This document shows, one piece after another, positions 52,865 to 60,375 of a stretch of DNA of 64,000 nucleotides. The stretch's first letter is position 1. Each line of letters begins with the position of its first letter. The stretch covers positions 1-64,000 of the forward strand of contig NZ_JAAFZA010000010.1 of assembly GCF_015356865.1 (NCBI RefSeq). Reading direction: 5' to 3'. Source of the DNA: Catenulispora pinisilvae (GTDB lineage: Bacteria; Actinomycetota; Actinomycetes; Streptomycetales; Catenulisporaceae). The notes under the pieces were generated by a model, which was given only the letters and a program-made list of their open reading frames with translations, searched no databases and was not told the origin of the DNA. Made by a program: the position numbers and the translations under genes.

Positions 52865-54006
52865 GACGCCCTCTCGTCGCCGGCCTCGGCGACAGGCGCT
52901 GTCGCAAGGCTCTTCCTGAAGCGGTCGCTCAGCTCCTGGACGCTCACCGAGTTCGACGCCCGTTCGCCGGTGGGCGCGCCGGACGCGCAGCGCACCACGA
53001 TGGCGCACGGTCCGTCCTTCGCCAGGGCCGTACGCAGGGCCGAGCGCAGCCCGTCCGTGGAATCGACGCGCCACGCCTGGCGATAGCCGCACGCCAGCGC
53101 CATCCCGGCGAAGTCGGTCTGCTGCCCGCCGGTCCGCTGCCCGCCGGTCGAGTCGTAGACGCCGTTGTCGAAGACGACGTGCGTCAGATTGACCGGGGCC
53201 AGATCGCCGATCGTCGCCAGGGAGCCCGCGTGCATCAGCACGGCGCCGTCGCCGTCCAGGACGACGAACCGCCGCTGCGGGTTCGCCAGCGCGGCTCCCA
53301 GCGCCACGCTCGCGACGTGGCCCATCGAGCCCTGCATATAGAAGTTCCGGTCGCTGTCGCCCAGGTTGAACAGGCTGCGCGACAGGTAGCCGGTCGTGCT
53401 CAGCAGGTGCGCGTCGCCCGCCTCCTGGAGGACCGCCGACACCAGTTCGTCCCGGGTCGGCAGTCCGGCTGGGGGCGCCGCCGACTTCCCGGCTGGCCCG
53501 GCGTCCGCGATGGCGCCCTTCGCGACCAGGACGAACGCCGGCCGCCCGGCGTCCAGGACAGTCTGCGCCCGCCGTAGTAGCTCCTCCAGCGGCGGCCCGT
53601 CCGCAGTGAGCATCCAGTGCGCGATGCCCATCGAGTCCAGCCAGCCCGGCACCACCTGACCCATCCAGTGGTGCTGAGGCTCGCCCGCGCTCGCGGCCGG
53701 CCAGCCGCGCATGCTGACCATCACGGTCATCGGAATGCCGTACGGCAGGACCAGCGAAGTGAGCGGGTTGATCATGTTGCCGAAGCCGGAGTTCTGCGCC
53801 AGCACCACCGGCCGGTGTCCGCCCAACTGCGCGCCGGCGGCGATCGCGATGGCGCCTCCCTCGTTCGCCGCGGCGACGTACGGCGGCCCGGCCCCCTGGT
53901 CCAGCAGCCGTAGCGGTCCGGCGAAGTACGAGCAAGGCACGCCGGTGGCCAGCTGATAGCCGTGGGCTGTCAGCGTTTCCACCATGCCTTGTGCGCTGAT
54001 CGTCAC
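52861..54006 (-). CDS. ppd: Phosphonopyruvate decarboxylase
   Basis: A 381-residue TPP-dependent decarboxylase that converts phosphonopyruvate to phosphonoacetaldehyde, the irreversible pull of phosphonate biosynthesis. Family hallmarks are the N-terminal LTAHGYQLATGVPCSYFAGP, NEGGAIAIAAGAQLGG (TPP Glu), LAQNSGFGNMINPLTSL, and the TPP-Mg motif GDGAVLMHAGSLATIG with VFDNGVYDSTGGQ. Length fits single-subunit Ppd. It is the first gene of a three-gene leftward unit with the dehydrogenase and a thioesterase-like gene, divergent from the small-peptide/flavin monooxygenase genes. Its partner mutase is at 58072. Confidence 0.93.
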   Translation of the reverse strand: MTISAQGMVETLTAHGYQLATGVPCSYFAGPLRLLDQGAGPPYVAAANEGGAIAIAAGAQLGGHRPVVLAQNSGFGNMINPLTSLVLPYGIPMTVMVSMRGWPAASAGEPQHHWMGQVVPGWLDSMGIAHWMLTADGPPLEELLRRAQTVLDAGRPAFVLVAKGAIADAGPAGKSAAPPAGLPTRDELVSAVLQEAGDAHLLSTTGYLSRSLFNLGDSDRNFYMQGSMGHVASVALGAALANPQRRFVVLDGDGAVLMHAGSLATIGDLAPVNLTHVVFDNGVYDSTGGQRTGGQQTDFAGMALACGYRQAWRVDSTDGLRSALRTALAKDGPCAIVVRCASGAPTGERASNSVSVQELSDRFRKSLATAPVAEAGDERAS

Positions 54007-54612
54007 ACTAGGGTCCTTCCAGCCGTTGTCGGCGTGTGGTGTGGAGGTGGGGTTCTGCTGCGCGCACAGGTTTAGCCCACCACCGGCGGAACATCGCCGA
54101 GGACGTTGATGCGGATATCACGGTTCCGGGCGTCCGGCTCGGGTCGCCGATCCCGGCGGATCGGCTATGAGAACGTGCGGCACAGCACGGAATCGAGCCG
54201 TTCCGAGGTGAATTGAAGACCTGCGCGAAAGAGCAGTCTTTAGAAAGCCAGTCTCGGCGTTTGCTGGAAGGCGCCGTCGGCATCAACAAACGAGTCGTTC
54301 TGACTTTTCCCCATCCCGGCACCATAAGCGACAGTTCACTGATACGCTACCCCCGAGTCATGTGGCATCTCATGATACGAGACTGATCGGGCTGGACCTG
54401 CGGTGACGCACCGTGATCCGACGCCGCACCTTCGAGCCCTGACAGTGAAGCAGTGTCCATGCCTGTCTATCAGGGCTCTACGACACAGCGCTTGCCGACC
54501 ATGGCCCGCCGTGGCACAGTGATACGAACGCGATGCGTCTGATCATCACGGGGGAGGTAATCGCCGATAGGCGAGACGTACCTGTGAATCACTGCTCAAG
54601 GGAGTATCCAGC
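54007..54612. promoter_or_regulatory. 600-bp divergent control region with repeated motif
   Basis: No convincing gene. GTGGCATCTCATGATACGA (54362-54380) and GTGGCACAGTGATACGA (54511-54527) share GTGGCA...TGATACGA, and a third TGATACG lies at 54340. TCATG and CATGA flank the first as an inverted repeat (54358-54375). These may be regulator sites for the leftward ppd operon and the rightward peptide/monooxygenase genes. A short minus-strand frame at 54008-54325 lacks coding character. Confidence 0.45.
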
Positions 54613-54702
54613 ATGGCTTTCATGCGCCGGATTGTCCGCGTCTTCAGCCGCAAGAAGCGCGCCAAACGAAAGAATGACGCCTCGATCTATCCGATGTTCT
54701 GA
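54613..54702 (+). CDS. 29-aa cationic peptide gene
   Basis: ATG 54613 with GGGAG eight bases upstream and stop TGA 54700-54702. The peptide begins MAFMRRIVRVFSRKKRAKRK and ends NDASIYPMF: ten Lys/Arg against one Asp, then a neutral C-terminal SIYPMF. It lies 41 bp before the flavin monooxygenase gene in the same direction. The good ribosome site and placement argue for expression. It could be a ribosomal scaffold or precursor peptide processed at its C-terminus by the oxygenases of this cluster, or a small regulatory protein. No family is recognised. Confidence 0.5.
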   Translation: MAFMRRIVRVFSRKKRAKRKNDASIYPMF

Positions 54703-54743
54703 CCCGGTAGGCCGACTTCGCCCACCGAAGGCGGGCTGACGTC

Positions 54744-55745
54744 GTGCTCACCGTCTACACGACCGCTCCGTCCTCCGACGGGGTATCCGGGAGCGAGTTC
54801 CGTCGACTGGCCCTGGACGCGGCCCGGTGGACCGAGGCGGCCGGCTACCGCGGGCTGCTCGTCTACACGGACAACACGCTCGTCGATCCGTGGCAGGTCG
54901 CGCAGCTCATGATCGAGCACACCGAGTCGATCGTGCCGCTGGTCGCGGTGCAGCCGCTGTTCCGCCATCCGTTCGACGTGGCGCGGGCGGTCAGCTCGCT
55001 CGGCTTCCAGTACGGCCGGCAAGTCGACCTCAACCTGGTCACCGGTGGTTTCGCCCGTCATATGCACGAGTTGGGCGACACGCTCGGCCACGACGAGCGC
55101 TACCTGCGGCTCGTCGAGTACAGCCGGATCGTCGGGCGGCTGCTGGCCGGCGGCCCCGCGCTCACTCAGCGGGGCGAATTCTACGATCTGTCGACCGCGC
55201 GGCTGACGATTCCACTGCCCGGCGATCTGACCCCGCGTACCTACCTGTCGGGCTCGTCAGAAGCCTGCATCGAGGCGGCGCGGGTGTTGGACGCGGTCCG
55301 CCTGTTCTACCCGCAGTTCATCGGCGACTATGCCCAGGCGCCCGACGTCCTGCGCGGCAACGGCATCAGGCTCGGCATCATCGCCCGCGAGAGCACCGAG
55401 CAGGCCTGGCAGGTCGCCCGCGGCCGCTTTCCCGACGACCAGCTGGGCGAACAACTGCACGACCTGGCCGCAGGCGCGGTGGAGTCGCGCTGGCACCGCA
55501 AGCTCTCCGCCGAGGCCCTCCGCTCCTCCGAGCCGCGTGAGGGCTACTGGCTCTACCCGTTCCGCGCGTACAAGACCTTCTGCCCCTACCTGGTCGGCAG
55601 TTACCAGGAGGTGGCGCAGATGTTCGGCCGCTACTTGCAGCTCGGAATCAGCGCTCTGATTCTCGATGTGCCGCACGACGAGGACGACCTGCACCACGCC
55701 GGGCTCGCGCTCCGTCTTGCCGAGCGCGCACCGCTGGTGTCCTGA
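54744..55745 (+). CDS. SsuD-like FMN-dependent monooxygenase
   Basis: A 333-residue luciferase-like monooxygenase of the alkanesulfonate type. It shows DAARWTEAAGYRGLLVYTDN, PLVAVQPLFRHPFDVARAVS, LGFQYGRQVDLNLVTGGF and TYLSGSSEACIEAARVLDAV, with a C-terminal GSYQEVAQMFGRYLQLG. It needs FMNH2 from a reductase; none is adjacent, so the 180-aa reductase at 30176 may serve it. Its substrate could be a phosphonate or the neighbouring peptide. The GTG start lies 41 bp after the 29-aa peptide gene, so it is probably co-transcribed with it. Confidence 0.88.
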   Translation: MLTVYTTAPSSDGVSGSEFRRLALDAARWTEAAGYRGLLVYTDNTLVDPWQVAQLMIEHTESIVPLVAVQPLFRHPFDVARAVSSLGFQYGRQVDLNLVTGGFARHMHELGDTLGHDERYLRLVEYSRIVGRLLAGGPALTQRGEFYDLSTARLTIPLPGDLTPRTYLSGSSEACIEAARVLDAVRLFYPQFIGDYAQAPDVLRGNGIRLGIIARESTEQAWQVARGRFPDDQLGEQLHDLAAGAVESRWHRKLSAEALRSSEPREGYWLYPFRAYKTFCPYLVGSYQEVAQMFGRYLQLGISALILDVPHDEDDLHHAGLALRLAERAPLVS

Positions 55746-55759
55746 CCTGAAGCCGCGCC

Positions 55760-55785
55760 GGCGCCGGCGTTGTCCCACCGGCGCC
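55760..55785. terminator. Small hairpin between convergent monooxygenase and dioxygenase genes
   Basis: GGCGCCGG (55760-55767) pairs with CCGGCGCC (55778-55785) around a 10-base loop, just after the monooxygenase stop and before the convergent dioxygenase stop. Confidence 0.55.
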
Positions 55786-55802
55786 GCGTCGGGCGGACGT
55801 CC

Positions 55803-56681
55803 TCACTCGCCCTTCGATGCCCTGATCCAGCAGCGGAGCATCAACCGGCCGCCTTGCTCGTCCTGCTCGTCGGGGAACTCATGCCGCCCGTGGACGAACC
55901 GGTGGTTGTCGTTGATCGCGATCTGCCCCGGCGCCAGCCTGCCCTCGATGTGCAGCGCCTCGTCGGCGAGCACTTCATCGAGGACGTCCATGGCCTCGAT
56001 CTCGTCCGCGGCCAGCGGGCGGACCCCGGCGATCCGGTGGCCGGACTCCACGTAGTCCCGCAAGTAGACGAGCCGGTCTTCGCCCTCGTGCCGCTCGACG
56101 ATCCGGCGGACCGCCGTCGCCGTGGGGTCGTCCTCGCGCCGCTGGTCGAAGTGGAAGTCGCGGCTGAGGGCGGCGGGCAGCCCGGGCATCCGGTGCGTGG
56201 CGGCCTCCAGCGCGGAGGTCGAGTCCACGAAGACCAGCTCGCCGCCGCGCGGCGCTGGCCGCACGCACAGCAGCGCCAATACATCGGGGAGCGGACCGGG
56301 GACGGGAACGCCGTCGCTGTGGTAGCTGCCGCCCGAGCGGCTGTCGGAGTACCGGACGGTCCTCTCCTGGAGGCTGCCACGGCGGTAGCGGACCTCCCTG
56401 ACGACCTGTCCGCTGTCCTTCGCTCCCTGCGGCTGGAGCTTGCCCAGGGCGCCGCAGATCGCGACGAAGACCCATGACCAGTCCGGCGAAGGCAGCGCGT
56501 CCAGCCCGGAGAGCACCACCAGACCGTCAGTGCGCAGTCGCTCGGCCACCTGGGCGTCGGCAAGCATCCGCTGTACCTGGTCCCCGCACGTCTCGGCGGT
56601 CAACGCGGCGACGCCGCGCAGAGCGTCGGCGTCAAGAATCGTCTCGAATTTGGCGAAGTCCGTCGCCGAACCGTGGCTCAT
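55803..56681 (-). CDS. TauD/TfdA-like Fe(II)/2-oxoglutarate dioxygenase
   Basis: A 292-residue non-haem iron oxygenase. The iron-binding H-x-D is in GGSYHSDGVP (His121, Asp123), and the distal His in NHRFVHGRHEF (about 264) is followed by an Arg for 2-oxoglutarate (RLMLRCWIR). The N-terminal LVVLSGLDALPSPDW and PQGAKDSGQVVREVRYRRGS fit the TauD superfamily (gamma-butyrobetaine/TauD-like). It would hydroxylate, desaturate or cleave a pathway intermediate. Such enzymes oxidise phosphonates in several known clusters. It is divergent from nothing and follows the methyltransferase gene by about 90 bp in the same direction. Confidence 0.88.
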   Translation of the reverse strand: MSHGSATDFAKFETILDADALRGVAALTAETCGDQVQRMLADAQVAERLRTDGLVVLSGLDALPSPDWSWVFVAICGALGKLQPQGAKDSGQVVREVRYRRGSLQERTVRYSDSRSGGSYHSDGVPVPGPLPDVLALLCVRPAPRGGELVFVDSTSALEAATHRMPGLPAALSRDFHFDQRREDDPTATAVRRIVERHEGEDRLVYLRDYVESGHRIAGVRPLAADEIEAMDVLDEVLADEALHIEGRLAPGQIAINDNHRFVHGRHEFPDEQDEQGGRLMLRCWIRASKGE

Positions 56682-56773
56682 GCTTTCCCCTTTTGCCGGT
56701 CGATCGAGGTTCCCTGGAAATGTGGAGGAATCTCAGTGCCGCCCCCATGGCAACCCTGGCTTGTTCGGCTTTC

Positions 56774-57646
56774 TCAATCAGAATCTCTCCGTACCGCCAC
56801 AACGGCGACGGTGGTGTACGGCATGCTGAAACTGCCTCCCATCCCGTCGATGACGGTGCCCACCGCGTCCAAGGCCTTCGCCAGTTTGTCGGGCGGAAGC
56901 TTCGCGACGGCACCGAAGGTGGGCAGCAGATCCAGCCACTCCTCGCGCGAGTACCGCTGCTCCCACTCGAAGCGCCACTGGTCGGGTTCGTCGAACCCGC
57001 CCGCCCGGCGGATCCCGTCGGCGATGCCGTCGAACAGCGGCTGGTACAGCTCCGTGGACGGCTTTCGCCGGCCGTCGCCGTCGAGCGTGGAGTGCGGCGC
57101 CACCTGTCGGTAGGCTGCCGCCGAACGCGTTGTCCAGGCCGGAAGGCCCTCCCCGATGGCGTCGGCCAACTCCGGCGGTGTGTGCATCGCGTGGTGGAAC
57201 GGTGCGAGCAGACCCCCCGGTCTGAGCGCCTGAGCGGCTTTCGCCACACCGGCGACCGGGTCTATCCAGTGCCAGGCCGTCCCGGCGACGACCGCGTCGA
57301 ACGCCCGGTCCGCGGGCTCCCACGCCTCGAAGGCCGAGACTTCGACGGGCACACCGGTGCCGCGGGCGAACCGCGCCAATCCCGCGTCGGGGTCCACGCC
57401 CAGGACGGCACATCCGTGGGCCTGGAACTGGCGGGCTTCGATGCCGGTGCCGCACCCGACATTCAAGACTTCGCGGCCCCGCATCGCGGTGACGATGCGC
57501 GTGATCAGAGCGTCGGGGTATACGGGTTTGGAAGAGTCATAAAGGGCCGCGTCGCCTTCGAAGTGTTTGAAGTCCGGACGCAGACTCTGCGCCCCTGGCG
57601 GAGATGGTGTCTCACCCGTGGCCATGGTCGAATGATTATCGCGCAT
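56774..57646 (-). CDS. Class I SAM methyltransferase (phosphonate half)
   Basis: A 290-residue methyltransferase of the Methyltransf_11 type. FKHFEGDAALYDSSKPVYPD precedes motif I (EVLNVGCGTGIEARQFQAHG), then VDPDAGLARFARG, and FDAVVAGTAWHWIDP as motif II, a pattern common in small-molecule methyltransferases. AAGGA lies four bases before ATG 57646; MATGETP at 57625 is an alternative. It is divergent from the PEP mutase gene and co-directional with the dioxygenase. It may O-methylate the phosphonate or an amide, but the acceptor is unknown. Confidence 0.87.
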   Translation of the reverse strand: MRDNHSTMATGETPSPPGAQSLRPDFKHFEGDAALYDSSKPVYPDALITRIVTAMRGREVLNVGCGTGIEARQFQAHGCAVLGVDPDAGLARFARGTGVPVEVSAFEAWEPADRAFDAVVAGTAWHWIDPVAGVAKAAQALRPGGLLAPFHHAMHTPPELADAIGEGLPAWTTRSAAAYRQVAPHSTLDGDGRRKPSTELYQPLFDGIADGIRRAGGFDEPDQWRFEWEQRYSREEWLDLLPTFGAVAKLPPDKLAKALDAVGTVIDGMGGSFSMPYTTVAVVAVRRDSD

Positions 57647-57887
57647 AGCGTCCTTGTCAACGTAAGCCGCGTCAAAGTCTTTGCATAGTTCCGCATATTC
57701 CGTTCGGGGCTCCGGGTTTCAGCCGGTCATGGCCTGGGCAAGTCAGGGTTCGTCTACACCGCGGCTGTCGTCGAGCCGTTCGGCGCGCGCCGGCCGCGGC
57801 GGTGGTGGCGCACCGACAGGCCCAGGACCCTGGGCGTTGGCGAACCTGGGTGAACAGCCAGCGTATATCAGGGGTCTGGAAGTGGTC

Positions 57888-57916
57888 TTGACGATGTCCT
57901 GCGGTGCTGAGAGTAT
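57888..57916 (+). promoter_or_regulatory. Promoter of the PEP mutase operon
   Basis: TTGACG (57888-57893) and GAGTAT (57911-57916) are 17 bases apart, in a 425-bp intergenic region (57647-58071). Immediately downstream GTCCGTACAC (57921-57930) and GTCCGTACGT (57944-57953) form a direct repeat 23 bp apart, a candidate operator near the start site. The rest of the region holds nothing recognisable. Confidence 0.6.
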
Positions 57917-58071
57917 CTGTGTCCGTACACGTTTGCGGAATTCGTCCGTACGTATAGCCCTCGCCGGCGGGGGCCGACCCGAGCAGGAGTCGGCCGGCTC
58001 ACCCTCCTGTTCGCAGGGCACGATGACCGGCGCGATGTCATCCGAGCCGACTACGGGGAGAGCACAAGACC

Positions 58072-58959
58072 GTGGGCAACACACTTCGTCACATGCTGAG
58101 CGGACCGGGCCACCTCCGGATCATGGGAGCGCACGACGGGCTGACCGCGAAGCTCGCCGAGAACGCCGGATTCGAGGCCATATGGGCCGGCGGCCTCGGG
58201 ATCTCCTCTTCCTACCTGGTCCCCGATGCCGGCCTGTTGACGATGACCGAGTTCGTCAACGCCGCCGCGCAGATGCGCGCCGCGTGCACGCTGCCGATCA
58301 TCGCCGACGTGGACGCCGGATTCGGCGACGTCAACGTCGTACGCCGGATGGTGCGGCTCTACGAGGCGGCGGGGATCGACGCGATCTGCATCGAGGACAA
58401 GCAGTATCCCAAGCGCAACAGCTTCCGCGGCGGCCAGCACTTGGAGGAGCCGCGGGCGTTCGCCCAGAAGATCGCGACCGCGAAGGCGGCCCAGCTCGAC
58501 ACCGATTTCGTCGTCGTCGCGCGGCTGGAGTCACTCATCGCCGGGGCCGGTATGGACGACGCGCTCTCGCGGGCCGAGCTCTACCATGACGCCGGCGCGG
58601 ACGCGGTGCTCATCCACAGCCGGCTCTCCGACGCCGGCGAGATCCGGGAGTTCTGCCGGCGCTGGCAGGCCACGGGCCGGAATGTGCCCGTACTGTGCGT
58701 ACCCACCACCTACGCGGGCACCACCGCGACGGAGCTGGGCGACATGGGGATCCGCGGCATCATCTACGCGAACCACGCGATCCGGGTCTCCGTCAAGGCG
58801 GTCACCGAGGTGCTGGCGTCCATCGCCAAGCACGACTCGACGGCCCCGATCGAGTACTCGCTGGCCTCCTTGAGCGAGCTGTTCGGCCTGATCGGCATGA
58901 ACGACGTGCTGAATGACGTGCCCTGGGAAGGGGCGTCCGACTCGGTCGAAGCGCGCTGA
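58072..58959 (+). CDS. pepM: Phosphoenolpyruvate phosphomutase
   Basis: A 295-residue enzyme that isomerises phosphoenolpyruvate to phosphonopyruvate, the entry step of nearly all biological C-P bond formation. The diagnostic EDKX5NS motif is EDKQYPKRNS (Glu108 to Ser117). IWAGGLGISSSYLVPDAGLL, IIADVDAGFGDVNVV and VVARLESLIAGAGMDDAL complete the isocitrate-lyase-type barrel. EDKX5NS separates it from lyases and hydrolases of the superfamily. GTG 58072 has GGGGAG 11 bases upstream. It starts a rightward unit with an SGNH hydrolase and feeds the decarboxylase and reductase at 51.7-54.0 kb. Confidence 0.95.
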   Translation: MGNTLRHMLSGPGHLRIMGAHDGLTAKLAENAGFEAIWAGGLGISSSYLVPDAGLLTMTEFVNAAAQMRAACTLPIIADVDAGFGDVNVVRRMVRLYEAAGIDAICIEDKQYPKRNSFRGGQHLEEPRAFAQKIATAKAAQLDTDFVVVARLESLIAGAGMDDALSRAELYHDAGADAVLIHSRLSDAGEIREFCRRWQATGRNVPVLCVPTTYAGTTATELGDMGIRGIIYANHAIRVSVKAVTEVLASIAKHDSTAPIEYSLASLSELFGLIGMNDVLNDVPWEGASDSVEAR

Positions 58960-59058
58960 GTCCTCGCCGAGGTCCTCATCTTCATGAGGATTTCGGCGCC
59001 CTCGCCATGCCCCGCGCTTCCGTCCCCACGATTCGAACAGCCGGCGAAACGGGAATCC

Positions 59059-60099
59059 GTGAAACTCAAGCGATACGAGCTGACCCCGCAGATGCGGGAC
59101 TACGACGACATGAAGGACCCTGGCCAGCGTCATTACCTGCCCTATCTCATGTTCTTCCACCGCACCGACTTCGCGACCCAGGCGGTCAACACCGACCGGT
59201 CCGGCTTCCGGATCAGCACCGGACCCGGCGGGGCCAAGGCCTCGGCCGCCGGTCCGCTCCCGCCGGGGCCGGTCCGCATCCTCGCGGGCGGCTCCACCGC
59301 CCTCGGTGTGGGCGCTAGCAGCGACTCGCACACGCTGTCCTCATTGTTGTGGAGCAAGTACGCGCCCTCGCGGCCGTGGCTGAATTTCGGCAGCTACTGC
59401 TTCACCCCGACGCAAGAGGTGCTGCTGCTCACGCTGTACCGCCACCTGCTCGGCGACATCGACGAGATCGTCATCTTCTCCGGGATCAACGCCGTGGTGG
59501 TGGCCAGGCTGCCCGAGTGGCAGCAGGGCGACCACGGTGCGTTCTTCTTCTGCGGCGACTACTTCACCAAGATGGAGGAGCTGCGGGAACAGAGCCGCGG
59601 AGGGTCCAGGCTCTTCGGCCGCCGATCGGGGTCGGACGGCGGCAGACCCACCGTCTCCACACTCGACGATGTGCGCCGCGACATGCCCACGGTGATCGAC
59701 AGCGCTGCTGAGATGACGATCCGCCAGCTCGACCTTTGGCGCCGCATGGCCGGGCCGAATACGCGGATCTCCTATGTCCTGCAGCCGATGTCGCGATGGA
59801 TGGGTAAGCGTCCCGCGCCGCAGGAGAAGACGCTGTTCGAGGAGAACGACCGGATGGCCGAGTTGGGCCCCTGGGACGACGTCTACGGGGACATCGCCAC
59901 GCAGGAGTTCGCGGAGGCGTACGCCAAGGCGCTCCGCGTCGGCTGCGAGCAGCAGGGTGTGCGCTTCTTCGACCTGAACCCGGTCGTGGCCGCGGCGATC
60001 ACCGATCAGGATTGGCTGTTCGTCGACCGCGTCCATTACAACGATGCCGGTCACGACCTCGTCGCCAGGATCACGGCGGAGGCGCTCGATCTCGCCTAG
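59059..60099 (+). CDS. SGNH/GDSL-family hydrolase-like protein
   Basis: A 346-residue protein with SGNH blocks. RILAGGSTALGVGASSD carries block I (Ser of GST), VIFSGINAVVVARLP is block III (Asn), and the C-terminal DRVHYNDAGHDLVARITAEA gives the Asp-x-x-His dyad. It is expected to be an esterase or acyltransferase on a small molecule. GTG 59059 (VKLKRYELTPQMRDYDD) is chosen over ATG 58984, since the extra 25 residues look uncoded. It lies 100 bp after the PEP mutase gene. Its stop codon is inside the left arm of a long inverted repeat. It may acylate or deacylate a phosphonate intermediate. Confidence 0.8.
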   Translation: MKLKRYELTPQMRDYDDMKDPGQRHYLPYLMFFHRTDFATQAVNTDRSGFRISTGPGGAKASAAGPLPPGPVRILAGGSTALGVGASSDSHTLSSLLWSKYAPSRPWLNFGSYCFTPTQEVLLLTLYRHLLGDIDEIVIFSGINAVVVARLPEWQQGDHGAFFFCGDYFTKMEELREQSRGGSRLFGRRSGSDGGRPTVSTLDDVRRDMPTVIDSAAEMTIRQLDLWRRMAGPNTRISYVLQPMSRWMGKRPAPQEKTLFEENDRMAELGPWDDVYGDIATQEFAEAYAKALRVGCEQQGVRFFDLNPVVAAAITDQDWLFVDRVHYNDAGHDLVARITAEALDLA

Positions 60100-60301
60100 T
60101 GACCCGGTTCGGAGATTCGTCGCCACAGCCAAACCGCCGGTCGAGAAGCAGAGGTGATGCGAATCGGTTCCAGCGCCGCGCTGGGCTGGCCGCCGGATCC
60201 TGGTTGGCTCCAAGGCCTGACCGGTGCGTCCAGCGTGGATGATGGGGCCACTGGGTTCTATTAAGTTCAGCGCGCGGCGAATCTCCGGACCGGGTCACTA
60301 G
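60096..60301. repeat. 206-bp element with 24-bp terminal inverted repeats
   Basis: CTAGTGACCCGGTTCGGAGA plus TTCG (60096-60119) is the reverse complement of 60278-60301 with a single mismatch. The 158 bp between have no gene and no long internal hairpin. The left end includes the SGNH stop codon, and the right end stops 74 bp before the iron-enzyme start codon. Both ends carry CTAG. It could be a MITE-like insertion or a looped regulatory structure between two operon genes. Confidence 0.8.
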
Positions 60302-60375
60302 ACCTTCATCCCGAATGAACGCACATTCTTAAGCTCCGCGAAGTGCGTGTGCTTGGTCCAAGACGGGGAGTTGCG

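Noticed and set aside
54008-54325. 105-codon minus-strand frame upstream of ppd
   Set aside because: No ribosome site, no domain, mixed composition; the region is better read as a control region.
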